Source: Yoonia vestfoldensis DSM 16212 (GTDB lineage: Bacteria > Pseudomonadota > Alphaproteobacteria > Rhodobacterales > Rhodobacteraceae). From it: a stretch of DNA of 64,000 nt. The translations under genes were made by a program, and so were the position numbers. Shown here piece by piece: positions 1-7,980 of this stretch (within the stretch, counting starts at the first letter, position 1; each line of letters begins with the position of its first letter). The notes beneath the pieces are model-generated. The model saw only the letters and a list, made by a program, of their open reading frames with translations, was not told the DNA's origin and ran no database searches. The stretch covers positions 1 to 64,000 of the forward strand of contig NZ_KB907985.1 in the NCBI RefSeq assembly GCF_000382265.1, in the 5' to 3' direction.

Positions 1-189
1 ACCACCAACCTGAGCTTCAGCGAATGGGCCAGCGTCTTTGGCGATGCCAAAATGACCACGGCACTGCTCGACCGTCTCACCCATCGCTGCCACATCCTCG
101 AAACCGGCAATGACAGCTACCGCTTCAAGGCCAGCTCCGAAACAGCCAAGAAAAAGCGAAAGGAGACACCACCATTGACGCCATCATAA
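1..189 (+). CDS. istB: IstB-like ATP-binding helper protein of IS21 family, C-terminal fragment
   Basis: Frame 1 is open from the window edge to a TAA at 187-189 and gives 62 residues beginning [20 protein letters not shown]. The block [33 protein letters not shown] is the typical end of the AAA+ helper IstB, which directs target choice and stimulates the IstA transposase. The basic tail (AKKKRKE) also fits. Only the C-terminal quarter is present because the gene continues leftwards outside the window; there is no internal stop. The upstream istA partner is not visible. The family call is sure, the exact IS name is not. Confidence 0.88.
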   Translation, partial: TTNLSFSEWASVFGDAKMTTALLDRLTHRCHILETGNDSYRFKASSETAKKKRKETPPLTPS

Positions 190-236
190 TACGCAGATCA
201 TAACGACTGGGTGGGTCAGATCTCGATGAAAATGCC

Positions 237-262
237 GGGTCAGTTCTCAGTGACAATCAACA
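237..262 (+). repeat. Probable terminal inverted repeat of the IS21 element
   Basis: The stretch GGGTCAGTTCTCAGTGACAA plus TCAACA, read on the minus strand, begins TGTTGATTGTCACTGAGAAC, the usual form of an IS21-family tip with a TG...CA terminus. An imperfect inner copy of its GGGTCAG-TCTC core sits at 213-224. The boundary at 262 is inferred from the terminal CA; the other end is not in the window. Confidence 0.65.
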
Positions 263-401
263 ACCGCTGTTCCAATGAAAAGCCGGTTTCTACCCGCTGG
301 TAGAGTTATGACGCATTCCCTGGTATCAGCCAGTCGAAGGTTAAAGTCCGCTCTGGACTGCCAGATCGGCAAGGACGGCGGTGGTTGCATAGGGGCAGCA
401 G

Positions 402-1286
402 TTGATCATCACGAAACTGATTGGTGGCCTTGGAAATCAGATGTTCCAATATGCCGCTGGCCGATCACTTGCCATGCGGCACGGCGTGCCGTTGCTGCTT
501 GATATTACGGAACTGCGGTCTTATCCGAAACACCAAGGCTACCAGTTCGAAGATGTCTTTGCGGGGCGCTTCGAGATCGCCGGGCTGATCCCTCTTATCC
601 GGGTTCTGGGTCGAAAGGCGCGCAAGGTGCCCAAAACCGTGGCCGTGGTCTCGCCGAAATGGCCCCCTATGGGCGACCATGTCTGGGTGCGCCAAAGAAC
701 CCATGATTATGATGCCGCCTTTGAGAGCATCGGCGCGGATTGCTACCTGAGCGGTTTTTGGCAGTCGGAGAAATACTTTGCCACCATCGCCCCGCAGATC
801 AGGGAAAGCTTTCGGTTCAAAGAAGCGTTGACTGGCGCAAATGCCGCCATCGCCAGTCGGATGAAGGAAGCACCGTCAGCGGCGATACATATCCGGCGGG
901 GTGACTATGTGACCGACAAAGGGGCCCATGCATTTCATGGACTCTGCGCTTGGGATTATTATGACGCGGCGATCGACCACATCAGCCGCCATGAACCCGA
1001 TGCGCGATTTTTCGTGTTTTCCGACGACGTCGTCGCAGCGCAAGAGCGGTTTGCCAATCGGCAACGAGCAGAGGTGGTCGCCGTCAATTCTGGGCGACAC
1101 AGCTATCGCGATATGATGTTGATGGCGCAGTGCAAGCATCAGATTATCGCGAATTCGACCTTTAGCTGGTGGGCTGCATGGCTTAACCAGAACCCGGACA
1201 AGATTGTCGTGGCGCCCGGGACGTGGTTCTCGGGCAATGATGGGCAGATCAAGGATATTTACTGCAAAGATTGGATTGTCATTTGA
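402..1286 (+). CDS. GT11-family alpha-1,2-fucosyltransferase-like glycosyltransferase
   Basis: A 294-residue protein, normal length for CAZy family GT11. It opens with MIITKLIGGLGNQMFQYAAG, the family's N-terminal motif, carries the GDP-fucose-binding motif HIRRGDYV at residues 163-170, and has the C-terminal NSTFSWWAAWL block near 251-261. Family members transfer fucose (or a related GDP-sugar residue) onto surface glycans. The start is a TTG at 402, chosen because the family motif begins right there and an AGGGG ribosome site lies at 391-395. A GT25 gene follows within 8 bp. Together they suggest an O-antigen or capsule locus whose remaining genes were cut off by, or lie beyond, the adjoining IS21 element. 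Sugar specificity cannot be read from sequence. Confidence 0.88.
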   Translation: MIITKLIGGLGNQMFQYAAGRSLAMRHGVPLLLDITELRSYPKHQGYQFEDVFAGRFEIAGLIPLIRVLGRKARKVPKTVAVVSPKWPPMGDHVWVRQRTHDYDAAFESIGADCYLSGFWQSEKYFATIAPQIRESFRFKEALTGANAAIASRMKEAPSAAIHIRRGDYVTDKGAHAFHGLCAWDYYDAAIDHISRHEPDARFFVFSDDVVAAQERFANRQRAEVVAVNSGRHSYRDMMLMAQCKHQIIANSTFSWWAAWLNQNPDKIVVAPGTWFSGNDGQIKDIYCKDWIVI

Positions 1287-1294
1287 CGGGACGC

Positions 1295-2017
1295 ATGCAC
1301 CGGCAGCGTGTGCGCTATAAAAGAAGAATAACGCGACTTAGGGGCAATTTCAGACTTGCTCTACGCTGGCTGCGCGCTGGCAAAAGCGGACTAGCGCCCG
1401 TTGTCGGCACAGCGACAGGTCTAGGGCGATGTGACGTCGTCTACATTAACCTTGCCCACCGTGTTGACCGGCGGGACCACATCGAATCCGAACTGGTACG
1501 TATGGGCGTGTCTTCGTTTGAGCGTTTCGACGCGATCGAGAACAACCTCGGGGCGTTGGGCTGCGCCATGTCGCACCGCGCAATCCTGCGTCAGACGCAG
1601 CTGGCAGACGGGCGCTTACTGATGGTGTGCGAGGACGACTGCGCGTTCATCCTCGCGAGGCCAGAGATCGACGCGCTAATCGAAGCGTTTTATCAAGACG
1701 ACCGACTGGATGTCCTTTGCCTCGCCTATAACGCCGCAAATGGGATCAAGGTGTCACGCTGGTTACGAATCACGTCGGACACGCAGACGACGTCGTGTTA
1801 TATCCTCAAAGCGCACATGATCCCAAGCATGCTCGAAATCGCTGAGATAAGCACTGCAAAACTTTTGCGAGGGGAACCCGTCCCAATTGGGGCCATCGAC
1901 ATCGTCTGGAAGAAGTTACAGAAGACAGTCTTCTTCGCGCTCGCGGTCCCAAGGGCCGCAAAGCAGATCCCGTCCTACTCGGACATCGAAAGAAAGCTGA
2001 TGGATTACAGGCTCTGA
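1295..2017 (+). CDS. GT25-family (LPS-type) glycosyltransferase
   Basis: A protein of about 240 residues with the GT25 core: VVYINLAHRVDRRDHIESEL, then the GALGCAMSHRAIL block, then an acidic MVCEDDCAFI metal/nucleotide-binding motif. GT25 enzymes add galactose or related sugars to lipooligosaccharide or other surface glycans in the cytoplasm. ATG 1295 is preferred; an in-frame TTG at 1271 would overlap the upstream fucosyltransferase-like gene by 16 bp and add eight residues. The N-terminal 30 residues are strongly basic (RQRVRYKRRITR), which may hold it to the membrane. The first gene's stop lies 8 bp upstream, so the two are probably one transcript. Donor and acceptor are unknown. Confidence 0.82.
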   Translation: MHRQRVRYKRRITRLRGNFRLALRWLRAGKSGLAPVVGTATGLGRCDVVYINLAHRVDRRDHIESELVRMGVSSFERFDAIENNLGALGCAMSHRAILRQTQLADGRLLMVCEDDCAFILARPEIDALIEAFYQDDRLDVLCLAYNAANGIKVSRWLRITSDTQTTSCYILKAHMIPSMLEIAEISTAKLLRGEPVPIGAIDIVWKKLQKTVFFALAVPRAAKQIPSYSDIERKLMDYRL

Positions 2018-2165
2018 CCCAAGCGGCAGGGTCGCCAGAGCTCGCGCGGGCGTGAATGACGCAAGATGCAGGAACGATATTGCCTCCGGCCGGTGATCGG
2101 CTTTGTCCCTGTAAAGATTGCGGTTTGGGCATCGCCGATGAAATAGGCACTAACGGGGGGCGGTC

Positions 2166-2339
2166 TTACAGCCCGGTGACGCCGATGCCCGGCTTGGCAG
2201 TCAGGCGTCCTTCGGGCGCGAAGGCGATCGCCAATACCCCGATGTAGGCGATCGCAAACACAAGGACCGCAGCGAGAGGGGGCTTGCGCCTGCTCATCCC
2301 CACGCGATTTTGTGGGCGGGGCGGATCAAGATGCGTCAT
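2166..2339 (-). CDS. Small single-pass membrane protein (57 aa), function unknown
   Basis: A 57-residue protein whose ATG overlaps the stop of the upstream hydrolase gene by 4 bp (ATGA), which argues for translational coupling. A basic stretch (SRRKPP) near residue 16 is followed by a hydrophobic segment (AAVLVFAIAYIGVLAIAF, residues 23-40), so a single membrane helix with cytoplasmic N-terminus is likely. The C-terminus (APEGRLTAKPGIGVTGL) would be periplasmic. I do not recognise a family. It may equally be a non-functional extension of the frame, but the coupling and hydrophobic profile favour a real gene. Confidence 0.5.
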   Translation of the reverse strand: MTHLDPPRPQNRVGMSRRKPPLAAVLVFAIAYIGVLAIAFAPEGRLTAKPGIGVTGL

Positions 2340-2920
2340 ACGATCTTCCTTTGCGCTGTTTCCTGGCGACGGATCACAGCAGGGCGGACCCAAAGCTGCG
2401 CACGTTGTGCAAGTCTGTCGCGTAGGTCCAGCCCTTGCGCCCAAGGGCCAAAGCCGCTCGCGACATTGATGTGACCGGCGAAACCCAGATCGACAAGCGT
2501 GGCACCCCAAGCGTCGGCAAGGTCGGCGGCATCCTCGAACGGCAGCAATGCGTCGTTCCGGCTGGCAACCACCGTGACCGGGACCGGAAGCTGTGTGCGG
2601 GGTGCTTTCTTGAACTGCCGAAGCCGGTCGCTCCGCATCGGGTCGACGGGGGCCACGAGCAAAGCGCCGGCGATGTTCAGGTGGGGCCATGTCGCCAAAA
2701 GCCGCGCCACGACGAGACATCCCAGCGAATGAGCGACCACGATCGCGCCCGGATGGTGCAGAACGGCGCCTGCAACCTCGGCCTCCCATGCTTCTGGCGA
2801 CGGGTTCGTCCAATCGTCCTGATGCACGGTCAGCGCCATGGCGTCGTTTTTCTGCCACCACGCCTGCCAATGCGGGTCAGGCGAGCCGTCGATACCGGGG
2901 ATAAGCAAGGTGCGTGTCAT
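2336..2920 (-). CDS. RBBP9/YdeN-family alpha/beta hydrolase
   Basis: A 194-residue protein. It starts with TLLIPGIDGSPDPHWQAWW, the hallmark of the RBBP9/YdeN serine hydrolase family, and has the nucleophile elbow AHSLGC (Ser at about residue 65). An aspartate follows in VVASRNDALLPF and the catalytic histidine in FAGHINVASGFGPW. Members are small cytoplasmic serine hydrolases, mostly of unknown substrate. A good ribosome site (AAGGAAG) lies upstream of ATG 2920. The length is normal. It is separated from the AsnC-type gene (stop at 3016) by 95 bp on the same strand, so it could be read from the same transcript. A 57-residue membrane protein is coupled downstream. Confidence 0.85.
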   Translation of the reverse strand: MTRTLLIPGIDGSPDPHWQAWWQKNDAMALTVHQDDWTNPSPEAWEAEVAGAVLHHPGAIVVAHSLGCLVVARLLATWPHLNIAGALLVAPVDPMRSDRLRQFKKAPRTQLPVPVTVVASRNDALLPFEDAADLADAWGATLVDLGFAGHINVASGFGPWAQGLDLRDRLAQRAQLWVRPAVIRRQETAQRKIV

Positions 2921-3015
2921 GCGGAACTTCCTTTCAAATCTTCTAAAACACTAGCATGTTTATCGTGTATCAGGCGTTCGTTTTTGGTCGTTGTCCGAGA
3001 ATATCGTTCTCTTGG

Positions 3016-3501
3016 TCAGGCTGTCGTGATGTCGATCGGCAGAACCGTGGTCGCCTTGATCCGTTCCATCGAGAATTTCGACGTGACATTCCGGCAGAAA
3101 AGCTTGCTGGTGAGGTCCAGATAGAACGCGTCATATGCGTCCATATCCGGCACCACCACCTTGAGCAGATAATCGACCTCACCGGCCATCCTGTGTATCT
3201 CGGTGATCTCGGGATAGCTTGGCACAAGGGCGGCGAACGCCTCTTGCCACTTGTGCGAATGGTCAGCCGCCTCGATCTCGACAAACACGGTCAGGCCAAG
3301 GCCGATCCGCCCTGGATCAACGATAGCCACACGTCCTGTGATGACCCCTGCGGCCTCCAGTTTTTGCACGCGTTTCCAGCACGGCGTTTGCGACAGCCCG
3401 ACGCGTTCAGCCAGTTTCGCCACGGGCAGGGTACTGTCCTGCATCAGCTCATGCAGGATTTTCCGGTCGATCCGGTCAAGGTCGGGGACTGGCGCGCTCA
3501 T
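3016..3501 (-). CDS. Lrp/AsnC-family transcriptional regulator
   Basis: A 161-residue protein of normal Lrp/AsnC size. An N-terminal helix-turn-helix (residues about 8-62: [20 protein letters not shown] then [20 protein letters not shown]) is followed by an RAM-type ligand and oligomerisation domain (about 70-155) with the [20 protein letters not shown] block. Such regulators sense amino acids and bind DNA as dimers or octamers. Its ATG overlaps the cysA stop by 4 bp, so it is co-translated with the sulfate transporter and may report sulfur or cysteine/methionine status. The effector is not readable from the sequence. Confidence 0.9.
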   Translation of the reverse strand: MSAPVPDLDRIDRKILHELMQDSTLPVAKLAERVGLSQTPCWKRVQKLEAAGVITGRVAIVDPGRIGLGLTVFVEIEAADHSHKWQEAFAALVPSYPEITEIHRMAGEVDYLLKVVVPDMDAYDAFYLDLTSKLFCRNVTSKFSMERIKATTVLPIDITTA

Positions 3502-4217
3502 GCTGACAAAAACTCGCGGACGAAATCGGTTTTGGGGCGGGCGCGGATGTCGTCGGGTTTGCCGACTTGTTCGATCCTGCCCATCGACATCACGACGACC
3601 AGATCGGCCAGTGCCATCGCTTCTTCCTGATCATGGGTGACAAAGACCGAGGTCAGGCCGGTGGTGTCGTGGATGTCGCGCAATCCTTGGCGCAATTCCT
3701 TGCGCACCTTGGCATCCAACGCGCCAAAGGGTTCGTCAAGCAGCAGCATCCGGGGTTCGATCGCCAGCGCGCGGGCAAGCGCCACGCGCTGACGCTGCCC
3801 GCCGGACAACTGGCTGGGATAGCGCGCGCCGATATCGGGCAGCTTGATCAGCTCCAGCAATTTCGTCACCCGCCGCGCGATTTCGGCCGCCTGCGGGCGC
3901 GTTTTGCGCGGCCGTGCGCGCAGGCCGTAGGCGATATTGTCGAACACGGTCATGTGCCGGAACAACGCATAGGACTGGAACACAAAGCCCGCGCGGCGGT
4001 CCTGCACGGTCAGATGCGTGGCGTCCTGCCCGTCGAACAGCACGCGGCCCGCATTGGGACATTCCAGACCGCCCAGAATGCGCAAGAGCGTGGTTTTCCC
4101 CGACCCCGACGGGCCGAGCAAGGCGACAAGCGTGCCCGACGGAATCGCCAGCGACACCGGATGCAGCGCGACCGTCTTGCCAAAATCCTTGGAGATGTCT
4201 TCGATATCGATATTCAT
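3498..4217 (-). CDS. cysA: Sulfate/thiosulfate ABC transporter ATPase, short form
   Basis: The start at 4217 gives 239 residues beginning [18 protein letters not shown]. All ABC ATPase motifs are visible: Walker [11 protein letters not shown]-loop FQSYALF, signature [15 protein letters not shown], Walker [13 protein letters not shown] and H-loop THDQEEA. It energises import of sulfate through CysT-CysW. CysA proteins are usually about 330-365 residues with a C-terminal TOBE-like regulatory domain; this one stops right after the ATPase core (FVREFLSA) and has no such domain. The stop overlaps the start of the AsnC-type gene (ATGA), so the shortness seems settled rather than a recent frameshift. 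It lies 11 bp after cysW. Confidence 0.88.
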   Translation of the reverse strand: MNIDIEDISKDFGKTVALHPVSLAIPSGTLVALLGPSGSGKTTLLRILGGLECPNAGRVLFDGQDATHLTVQDRRAGFVFQSYALFRHMTVFDNIAYGLRARPRKTRPQAAEIARRVTKLLELIKLPDIGARYPSQLSGGQRQRVALARALAIEPRMLLLDEPFGALDAKVRKELRQGLRDIHDTTGLTSVFVTHDQEEAMALADLVVVMSMGRIEQVGKPDDIRARPKTDFVREFLSA

Positions 4218-4228
4218 GGCAGGCTCTT

Positions 4229-5104
4229 TCAATGGCGGTGGGTGGCGGCCAACTGGTCGGCATAGCGCCATTCCAGTGCCGATTTCAGGGCAAGGGTCAC
4301 AAAGGCCAGCAGCGCGAGCACAGCCGCCATCGTGAAGGCCGCGACCGAGAGGTATTCGTTGTAAAACATCTCGATCATCAGCGGCATGGTGGTGGTCTGG
4401 CCCCGGATCTTGCCCGACACGACCGCGACAGCGCCGAATTCGCCCATCGCGCGGGCGTTGCAAAGCAGCACGCCATAAAGCAGCGCCCAGCGGATATTGG
4501 GCAGCGTCACGGTCAGAAACGTGCGCCAGCCGCTGGCCCCAAGGGTCAGCGCCGCCTCTTCCTCGGACCGACCCTGTTCAAGCATGATCGGGATCAGTTC
4601 GCGCGCGACAAAGGGAAAGGTGATGAACAAGGTCGCGAGCACGATCCCCGGCACGGCAAAGACGATGGGATAACCGTTCGCCACCAGCCAGACCCCCAGC
4701 GCGGAATTGGACCCGAACATCAGCACGAACAACAGCCCCGCCACGACCGGCGAGACGGAAAAAGGCAGGTCGATCAGCGTGATCACCCAGGCCTTGCCGC
4801 GCCAGTCGAATTTGGTGACAGCCCAAGCGGCGGCAATGCCGAAGGCCGCATTCAGCGGCACGGTCATCGCGGCGACCAGCAAAGTCAGCCTGATCGCCGA
4901 TTGCGCATCAGGTTCGGACAACGAGGCCAGCGCAAAGGCCGCGCCGCGCCGCAACGCCTCTTCAAAGACCGCGATCAGAGGCGCAAAGAGCAGCACCGTC
5001 AGGATCGCCAGCACCAGCGCGATCAGCGCCCATTTCACCAGTACCGGTTCGGTTGTGGCAGGGCGAAACGCACGGGGTTTCGGTAAGGTCAAAGTCTCGG
5101 TCAT
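4229..5104 (-). CDS. cysW: Sulfate ABC transporter permease CysW
   Basis: A 291-residue inner-membrane protein with about six membrane segments. It carries the binding-protein-dependent transport EAA loop ([20 protein letters not shown]) that docks on the ATPase, and the CysW-typical stretches [20 protein letters not shown] and [20 protein letters not shown]. It pairs with CysT to form the sulfate channel. The gene lies 9 bp after cysT and 11 bp before cysA on the minus strand, in the usual cysP-T-W-A order. The N-terminal 25 residues are cytoplasmic and contain an extra Pro/Arg-rich stretch. Confidence 0.93.
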   Translation of the reverse strand: MTETLTLPKPRAFRPATTEPVLVKWALIALVLAILTVLLFAPLIAVFEEALRRGAAFALASLSEPDAQSAIRLTLLVAAMTVPLNAAFGIAAAWAVTKFDWRGKAWVITLIDLPFSVSPVVAGLLFVLMFGSNSALGVWLVANGYPIVFAVPGIVLATLFITFPFVARELIPIMLEQGRSEEEAALTLGASGWRTFLTVTLPNIRWALLYGVLLCNARAMGEFGAVAVVSGKIRGQTTTMPLMIEMFYNEYLSVAAFTMAAVLALLAFVTLALKSALEWRYADQLAATHRH

Positions 5105-5113
5105 GATGTCCCC

Positions 5114-5965
5114 TCAGACCGCGCCCATCCGGCGCCGGCTCCATATCTGGATCAGGTTGATGGCAAGCAGCAGGGTGAAGGAAATCGCCAGCATCGCGAT
5201 GGCGATGGCGACGCCACCGTCATAGTCGAATTCCTCCAGCCGGATCACGATCAGAAGGGGGGCGATTTCGGTCACATTGGGCAGGTTGCCCGCGATGAAG
5301 ATGACCGATCCGTATTCCCCGACCGACCGCGCCAGCGCCAGCGCAAAACCCGTCAGCGCGGCAGGCGTCAGCATCGGCAAGACCACATGGGTCAGCGTGC
5401 GCAGGCGGGATGCGCCCAGCGTGGCGCTGGCTTCTTCGGTTTCGCGGTCGATCTCCTCGATCACCGGCTGCACGGTGCGCACCACAAAGGGCAGCCCGAC
5501 AAAGATCAGCGCGATCCAGATGCCGAGTTCGGTATAGGCGACGCGCATCCCGAAGGTTTCCATAATCACCGACCCCAGCACGCCATTGGGCGCATAGATC
5601 GCCGTCAGCGCGATCCCCGCTACCGCCGTCGGCAAGGCAAAGGGCAGATCGACAGCGGCATCGATCAGCCGCTTGCCCGGAAAGCGGTAGCGCACCAGCA
5701 CCCAGGCCAGCAGGACGCCGAAAACCAGATTGAACAGTGACGCGACCAGCGCCGCGCGAAAGCTGAGTTCCAGTGCGTTCCAGACACGCGGGCGGTTGAT
5801 CACCTCCCACATGCCCGTCGCACCGAAACCGACAAACCCACGCCACAACAGCACAGTTATCGGGATCAGCACGACGACGGATAGCATCGTCAGCATGATC
5901 CCGAACGATAGCCCCCACCCCGGCATCGGGGTGGGCGACTTGATCGCGAATGATCGCAGGTGCAT
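5114..5965 (-). CDS. cysT: Sulfate ABC transporter permease CysT (CysU)
   Basis: A 283-residue inner-membrane permease starting at MHLRSFAIKS; the ATG at 5965 lies one base after the cysP stop codon. About six membrane helices are visible. The CysT signatures are the AVDLPFALPTAVAGIALTAI stretch, the EAA loop ETEEASATLGASRLRTLTHV, and LARSVGEYGSVIFIAGNLP. Upstream in-frame codons lie inside cysP and were rejected as the start. It forms the membrane channel with CysW. Length is normal for the family. Confidence 0.93.
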   Translation of the reverse strand: MHLRSFAIKSPTPMPGWGLSFGIMLTMLSVVVLIPITVLLWRGFVGFGATGMWEVINRPRVWNALELSFRAALVASLFNLVFGVLLAWVLVRYRFPGKRLIDAAVDLPFALPTAVAGIALTAIYAPNGVLGSVIMETFGMRVAYTELGIWIALIFVGLPFVVRTVQPVIEEIDRETEEASATLGASRLRTLTHVVLPMLTPAALTGFALALARSVGEYGSVIFIAGNLPNVTEIAPLLIVIRLEEFDYDGGVAIAIAMLAISFTLLLAINLIQIWSRRRMGAV

Positions 5966-5966
5966 C

Positions 5967-7118
5967 TTATTGCACCGTGTAGATCTGGTCGAAGATCCCA
6001 CCGTCACCGAAATGTTCCGGCTGCGCTTGTTCCCAGCCACCGAAATAGTCGATGCTGAGGCGGTTCACGTCTGGGAAACGGGCCACATCCGCGGGATCGG
6101 CGGCGGATGTATCCCAGGCGCGGTAGAAGTTCTTCAGCGCGATCGCCTGTGCTTCGGGGCTGTAAAGCTGTTCCAGATAGGCGGTCGCCAGCGCGTGGGT
6201 TGCGTCATCGGGAATATTGCCTTCGACGACCGCCACGGGGGGTTCGGCCAGAACCGAAACCGATGGGACCACGATATCGAACTGATCCTCGCCCAGCTCG
6301 GCCAGCGCCAGATACGCTTCATTCTCCCAAGCCAGCAGCACGTCACCCAGGCCCCGCTGCGCAAAAGTCGTGGTCGATCCGCGCGCGGCGGTATCCAGCA
6401 CCGGCACATTGCGGTAAAGCGCGCCCACGAAGTCTGCCGGGTCCAGCCCGTTTTCCTGCGCATAGCCCCAGGCCGCCAGATAGTTCCAGCGCGCGCCACC
6501 CGATGTCTTGGGGTTCGGCGTGATCACCTGAACGCCTTCGGCGATCAGATCATCCCAGTCCTGCAGGTTCTTGGGGTTCCCTTCGCGCACCAGAAACACG
6601 ATTGTCGATGTGTAGGGCGAGGAATTGTTCGGCAAGCGCGATTGCCAATCTGCGGGGATCTTGCCGGTATTGGTTGCGACCGCGCTGATATCGCCCGCCA
6701 GTGCCAGCGTGACGACATGCGCGCCCAAGCCGTCGATCACCGCCCGCGCCTGCGCGCCCGACCCGCCATGTGAGGTCTGGATATGAGGGCGCGGATTGCC
6801 CTGTTCTACCCACCAATCGGCGAACCATTCATTGTATTCGCGATAGAGCTCGCGCGTCGGATCATAGCTGACATTCAGTAAGGTCTGCGCCGAGACGGCG
6901 GGCGCCAAGAAGCTGACAGCCCCCAGCCCCACGGCTGCGACAGCAACCAGATGAGGCCACGCAAAGCTGGCCCGATAGGTTGATTGCGTGGTCAGCATAT
7001 CATTCAGATCGGTGTCGTTATTGATCGTTCGCGCGCTTTCCGGCTGACGCGGCTCGCGCGCTTCGGTCGGGATCAGCGCCTTGTCGATCTTGTTTCGCAG
7101 GGTATTCAGCAAACGCAT
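5967..7118 (-). CDS. cysP: Sulfate ABC transporter substrate-binding protein
   Basis: A 383-residue protein whose mature part matches the Sbp/CysP family: TLLNVSYDPTRELYREYN, the TSHGGSGAQARAVIDGL block, the NPKTSGGARWNYLAAWGYA anion-binding block, and GDVLLAWENEAYLA. It captures sulfate or thiosulfate in the periplasm. The first ATG (7118) has a good ribosome site (GGAGAGA) but places 40 hydrophilic residues ahead of the signal peptide. The signal peptide itself begins near residue 41 (MLTTQSTYRASFAWPHLV) and is probably cleaved after PAVSA. ATG 6998 is an alternative start without a clear ribosome site. It is the first transporter gene, 155 bp after the Rrf2-type gene on the same strand. 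Confidence 0.9.
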   Translation of the reverse strand: MRLLNTLRNKIDKALIPTEAREPRQPESARTINNDTDLNDMLTTQSTYRASFAWPHLVAVAAVGLGAVSFLAPAVSAQTLLNVSYDPTRELYREYNEWFADWWVEQGNPRPHIQTSHGGSGAQARAVIDGLGAHVVTLALAGDISAVATNTGKIPADWQSRLPNNSSPYTSTIVFLVREGNPKNLQDWDDLIAEGVQVITPNPKTSGGARWNYLAAWGYAQENGLDPADFVGALYRNVPVLDTAARGSTTTFAQRGLGDVLLAWENEAYLALAELGEDQFDIVVPSVSVLAEPPVAVVEGNIPDDATHALATAYLEQLYSPEAQAIALKNFYRAWDTSAADPADVARFPDVNRLSIDYFGGWEQAQPEHFGDGGIFDQIYTVQ

Positions 7119-7273
7119 TGTTCATCTCTCCGGTAGCAGCCGCAGATGCAGCCTGATACCCACTATCTCGACAGAGTTAGTCGTCAAATACAACGAAATA
7201 ATCACGTCAAAATCTGTCGTGTAAGAGGATGAATATTCTACGGCATCGCGCTGATGTCAGAACATCGGGTTGT

Positions 7274-7738
7274 TCAGATGCCGATTTGCTGCGCGATCTC
7301 TTGCGCTGACCCAGAGACCGGATCAACGACAAGATCCGCGAGCGTCAGTGAATCGATCAGCACGAGATAGGACCAGAACACCTGTGCAAAGACCCGCCGC
7401 AGACGGCAGGCATTCTCGTCCGGGCAATCCTCGCAGCGCTGATAGGCCCGGCGGGACAGGCAGGGCAACGGCGCAATCGGTCCGTCGATCAGGCGCATTA
7501 GCTCGCTCAACGACACCTCGCGCGGGTCCTTGATCAGCACGTATCCACCATGCCGCCCACGCACCGACGCGATGAAGCCGGCATTGCGGATTTCCAGCAG
7601 GATATGTTCCAGAAACCGCTTGGGCGTGCCGGATTTGGCCGCGATTTCTTCGATCCGCAGCGGCCGCCCGTCGCCCGCCCGCGCAGCGGCAAGTTCCATC
7701 AGGGCCTTAAGGGCGTACTTCATCTTTTGCGTGATCAT
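7274..7738 (-). CDS. Rrf2-family transcriptional regulator with cysteine cluster
   Basis: A 154-residue Rrf2-type regulator. The winged helix (residues 1-75) includes MKYALKALMELA and SVRGRHGGYVLIKDP. It is followed by cysteines at about 93, 102, 105 and 111 (C-x8-C-x2-C-x5-C), in the region where IscR, NsrR and RirA bind an Fe-S cluster. CymR-type members of this family control cysteine and sulfur metabolism. Its position just upstream of cysPTWA on the same strand suggests that it regulates sulfate uptake; whether through an Fe-S cluster or CymR-like protein contact is open. The cysteine spacing is not identical to that of IscR (92, 98, 104). Confidence 0.87.
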   Translation of the reverse strand: MITQKMKYALKALMELAAARAGDGRPLRIEEIAAKSGTPKRFLEHILLEIRNAGFIASVRGRHGGYVLIKDPREVSLSELMRLIDGPIAPLPCLSRRAYQRCEDCPDENACRLRRVFAQVFWSYLVLIDSLTLADLVVDPVSGSAQEIAQQIGI

Positions 7739-7945
7739 ACCTCTGACTACGCTGGCCTGCGCGGCATCTCAACAAAAATCACGGTTGCAGCGGTCGTGTA
7801 TTGGCGCATGACGGAATTGCGGCCATTCAAGGATGTCATGGTCCTGCGCCGATTGTGATCTGCTTGGCGGTTGAGAGCACGGATTGTAGCTGGATCAGGG
7901 TGCGCGGACGGGGGCGACAGTTCATGATCCCTCGCCTGGGATTAT

Positions 7946-7977
7946 TTTGTCGACAGTGAAAATATTATTTGCCGACA
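7946..7977 (+). promoter_or_regulatory. Candidate operator: paired direct repeats TTTGYCGACA
   Basis: TTTGTCGACA at 7946-7955 and TTTGCCGACA at 7968-7977 are direct repeats whose starts are 22 bp apart, about two helical turns, immediately before the first gene of the nine-gene operon. The first copy contains the palindrome TGTCGACA. The last gene of the operon encodes a GntR/FCD regulator, a natural candidate ligand-responsive binder. The second copy ends 3 bp before the ATG at 7981 and would be awkward for that start; it fits better if translation begins at ATG 8005. Confidence 0.4.
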
Positions 7978-7980
7978 TAA

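Larger units (their letters stand above)
1..262 (+). mobile_element. IS21-family insertion sequence, right end (partial)
   Basis: The left edge of the window lies inside an IS21-type element. Its last gene (istB tail, 1-189) is followed by a short non-coding end. A GGGTCAG-TCTC motif occurs at 213-224 and again at 237-248, spaced 24 bp, as expected for the repeated transposase-binding sites in IS21 ends. The outer copy runs into the probable terminal inverted repeat, which ends in CA at 262. The left end, istA and the target duplication are outside the window, so activity cannot be judged. Confidence 0.8.

Noticed and set aside
1287..1294. Possible frameshift joining the GT11 and GT25 genes
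   Set aside because: Both proteins are complete by family standards, so these are two genes.
2166..2870. A 234-codon minus-strand frame covering the hydrolase
   Set aside because: Only its last 57 codons (2166-2339) look like a gene; the rest is the wrong frame of the hydrolase.
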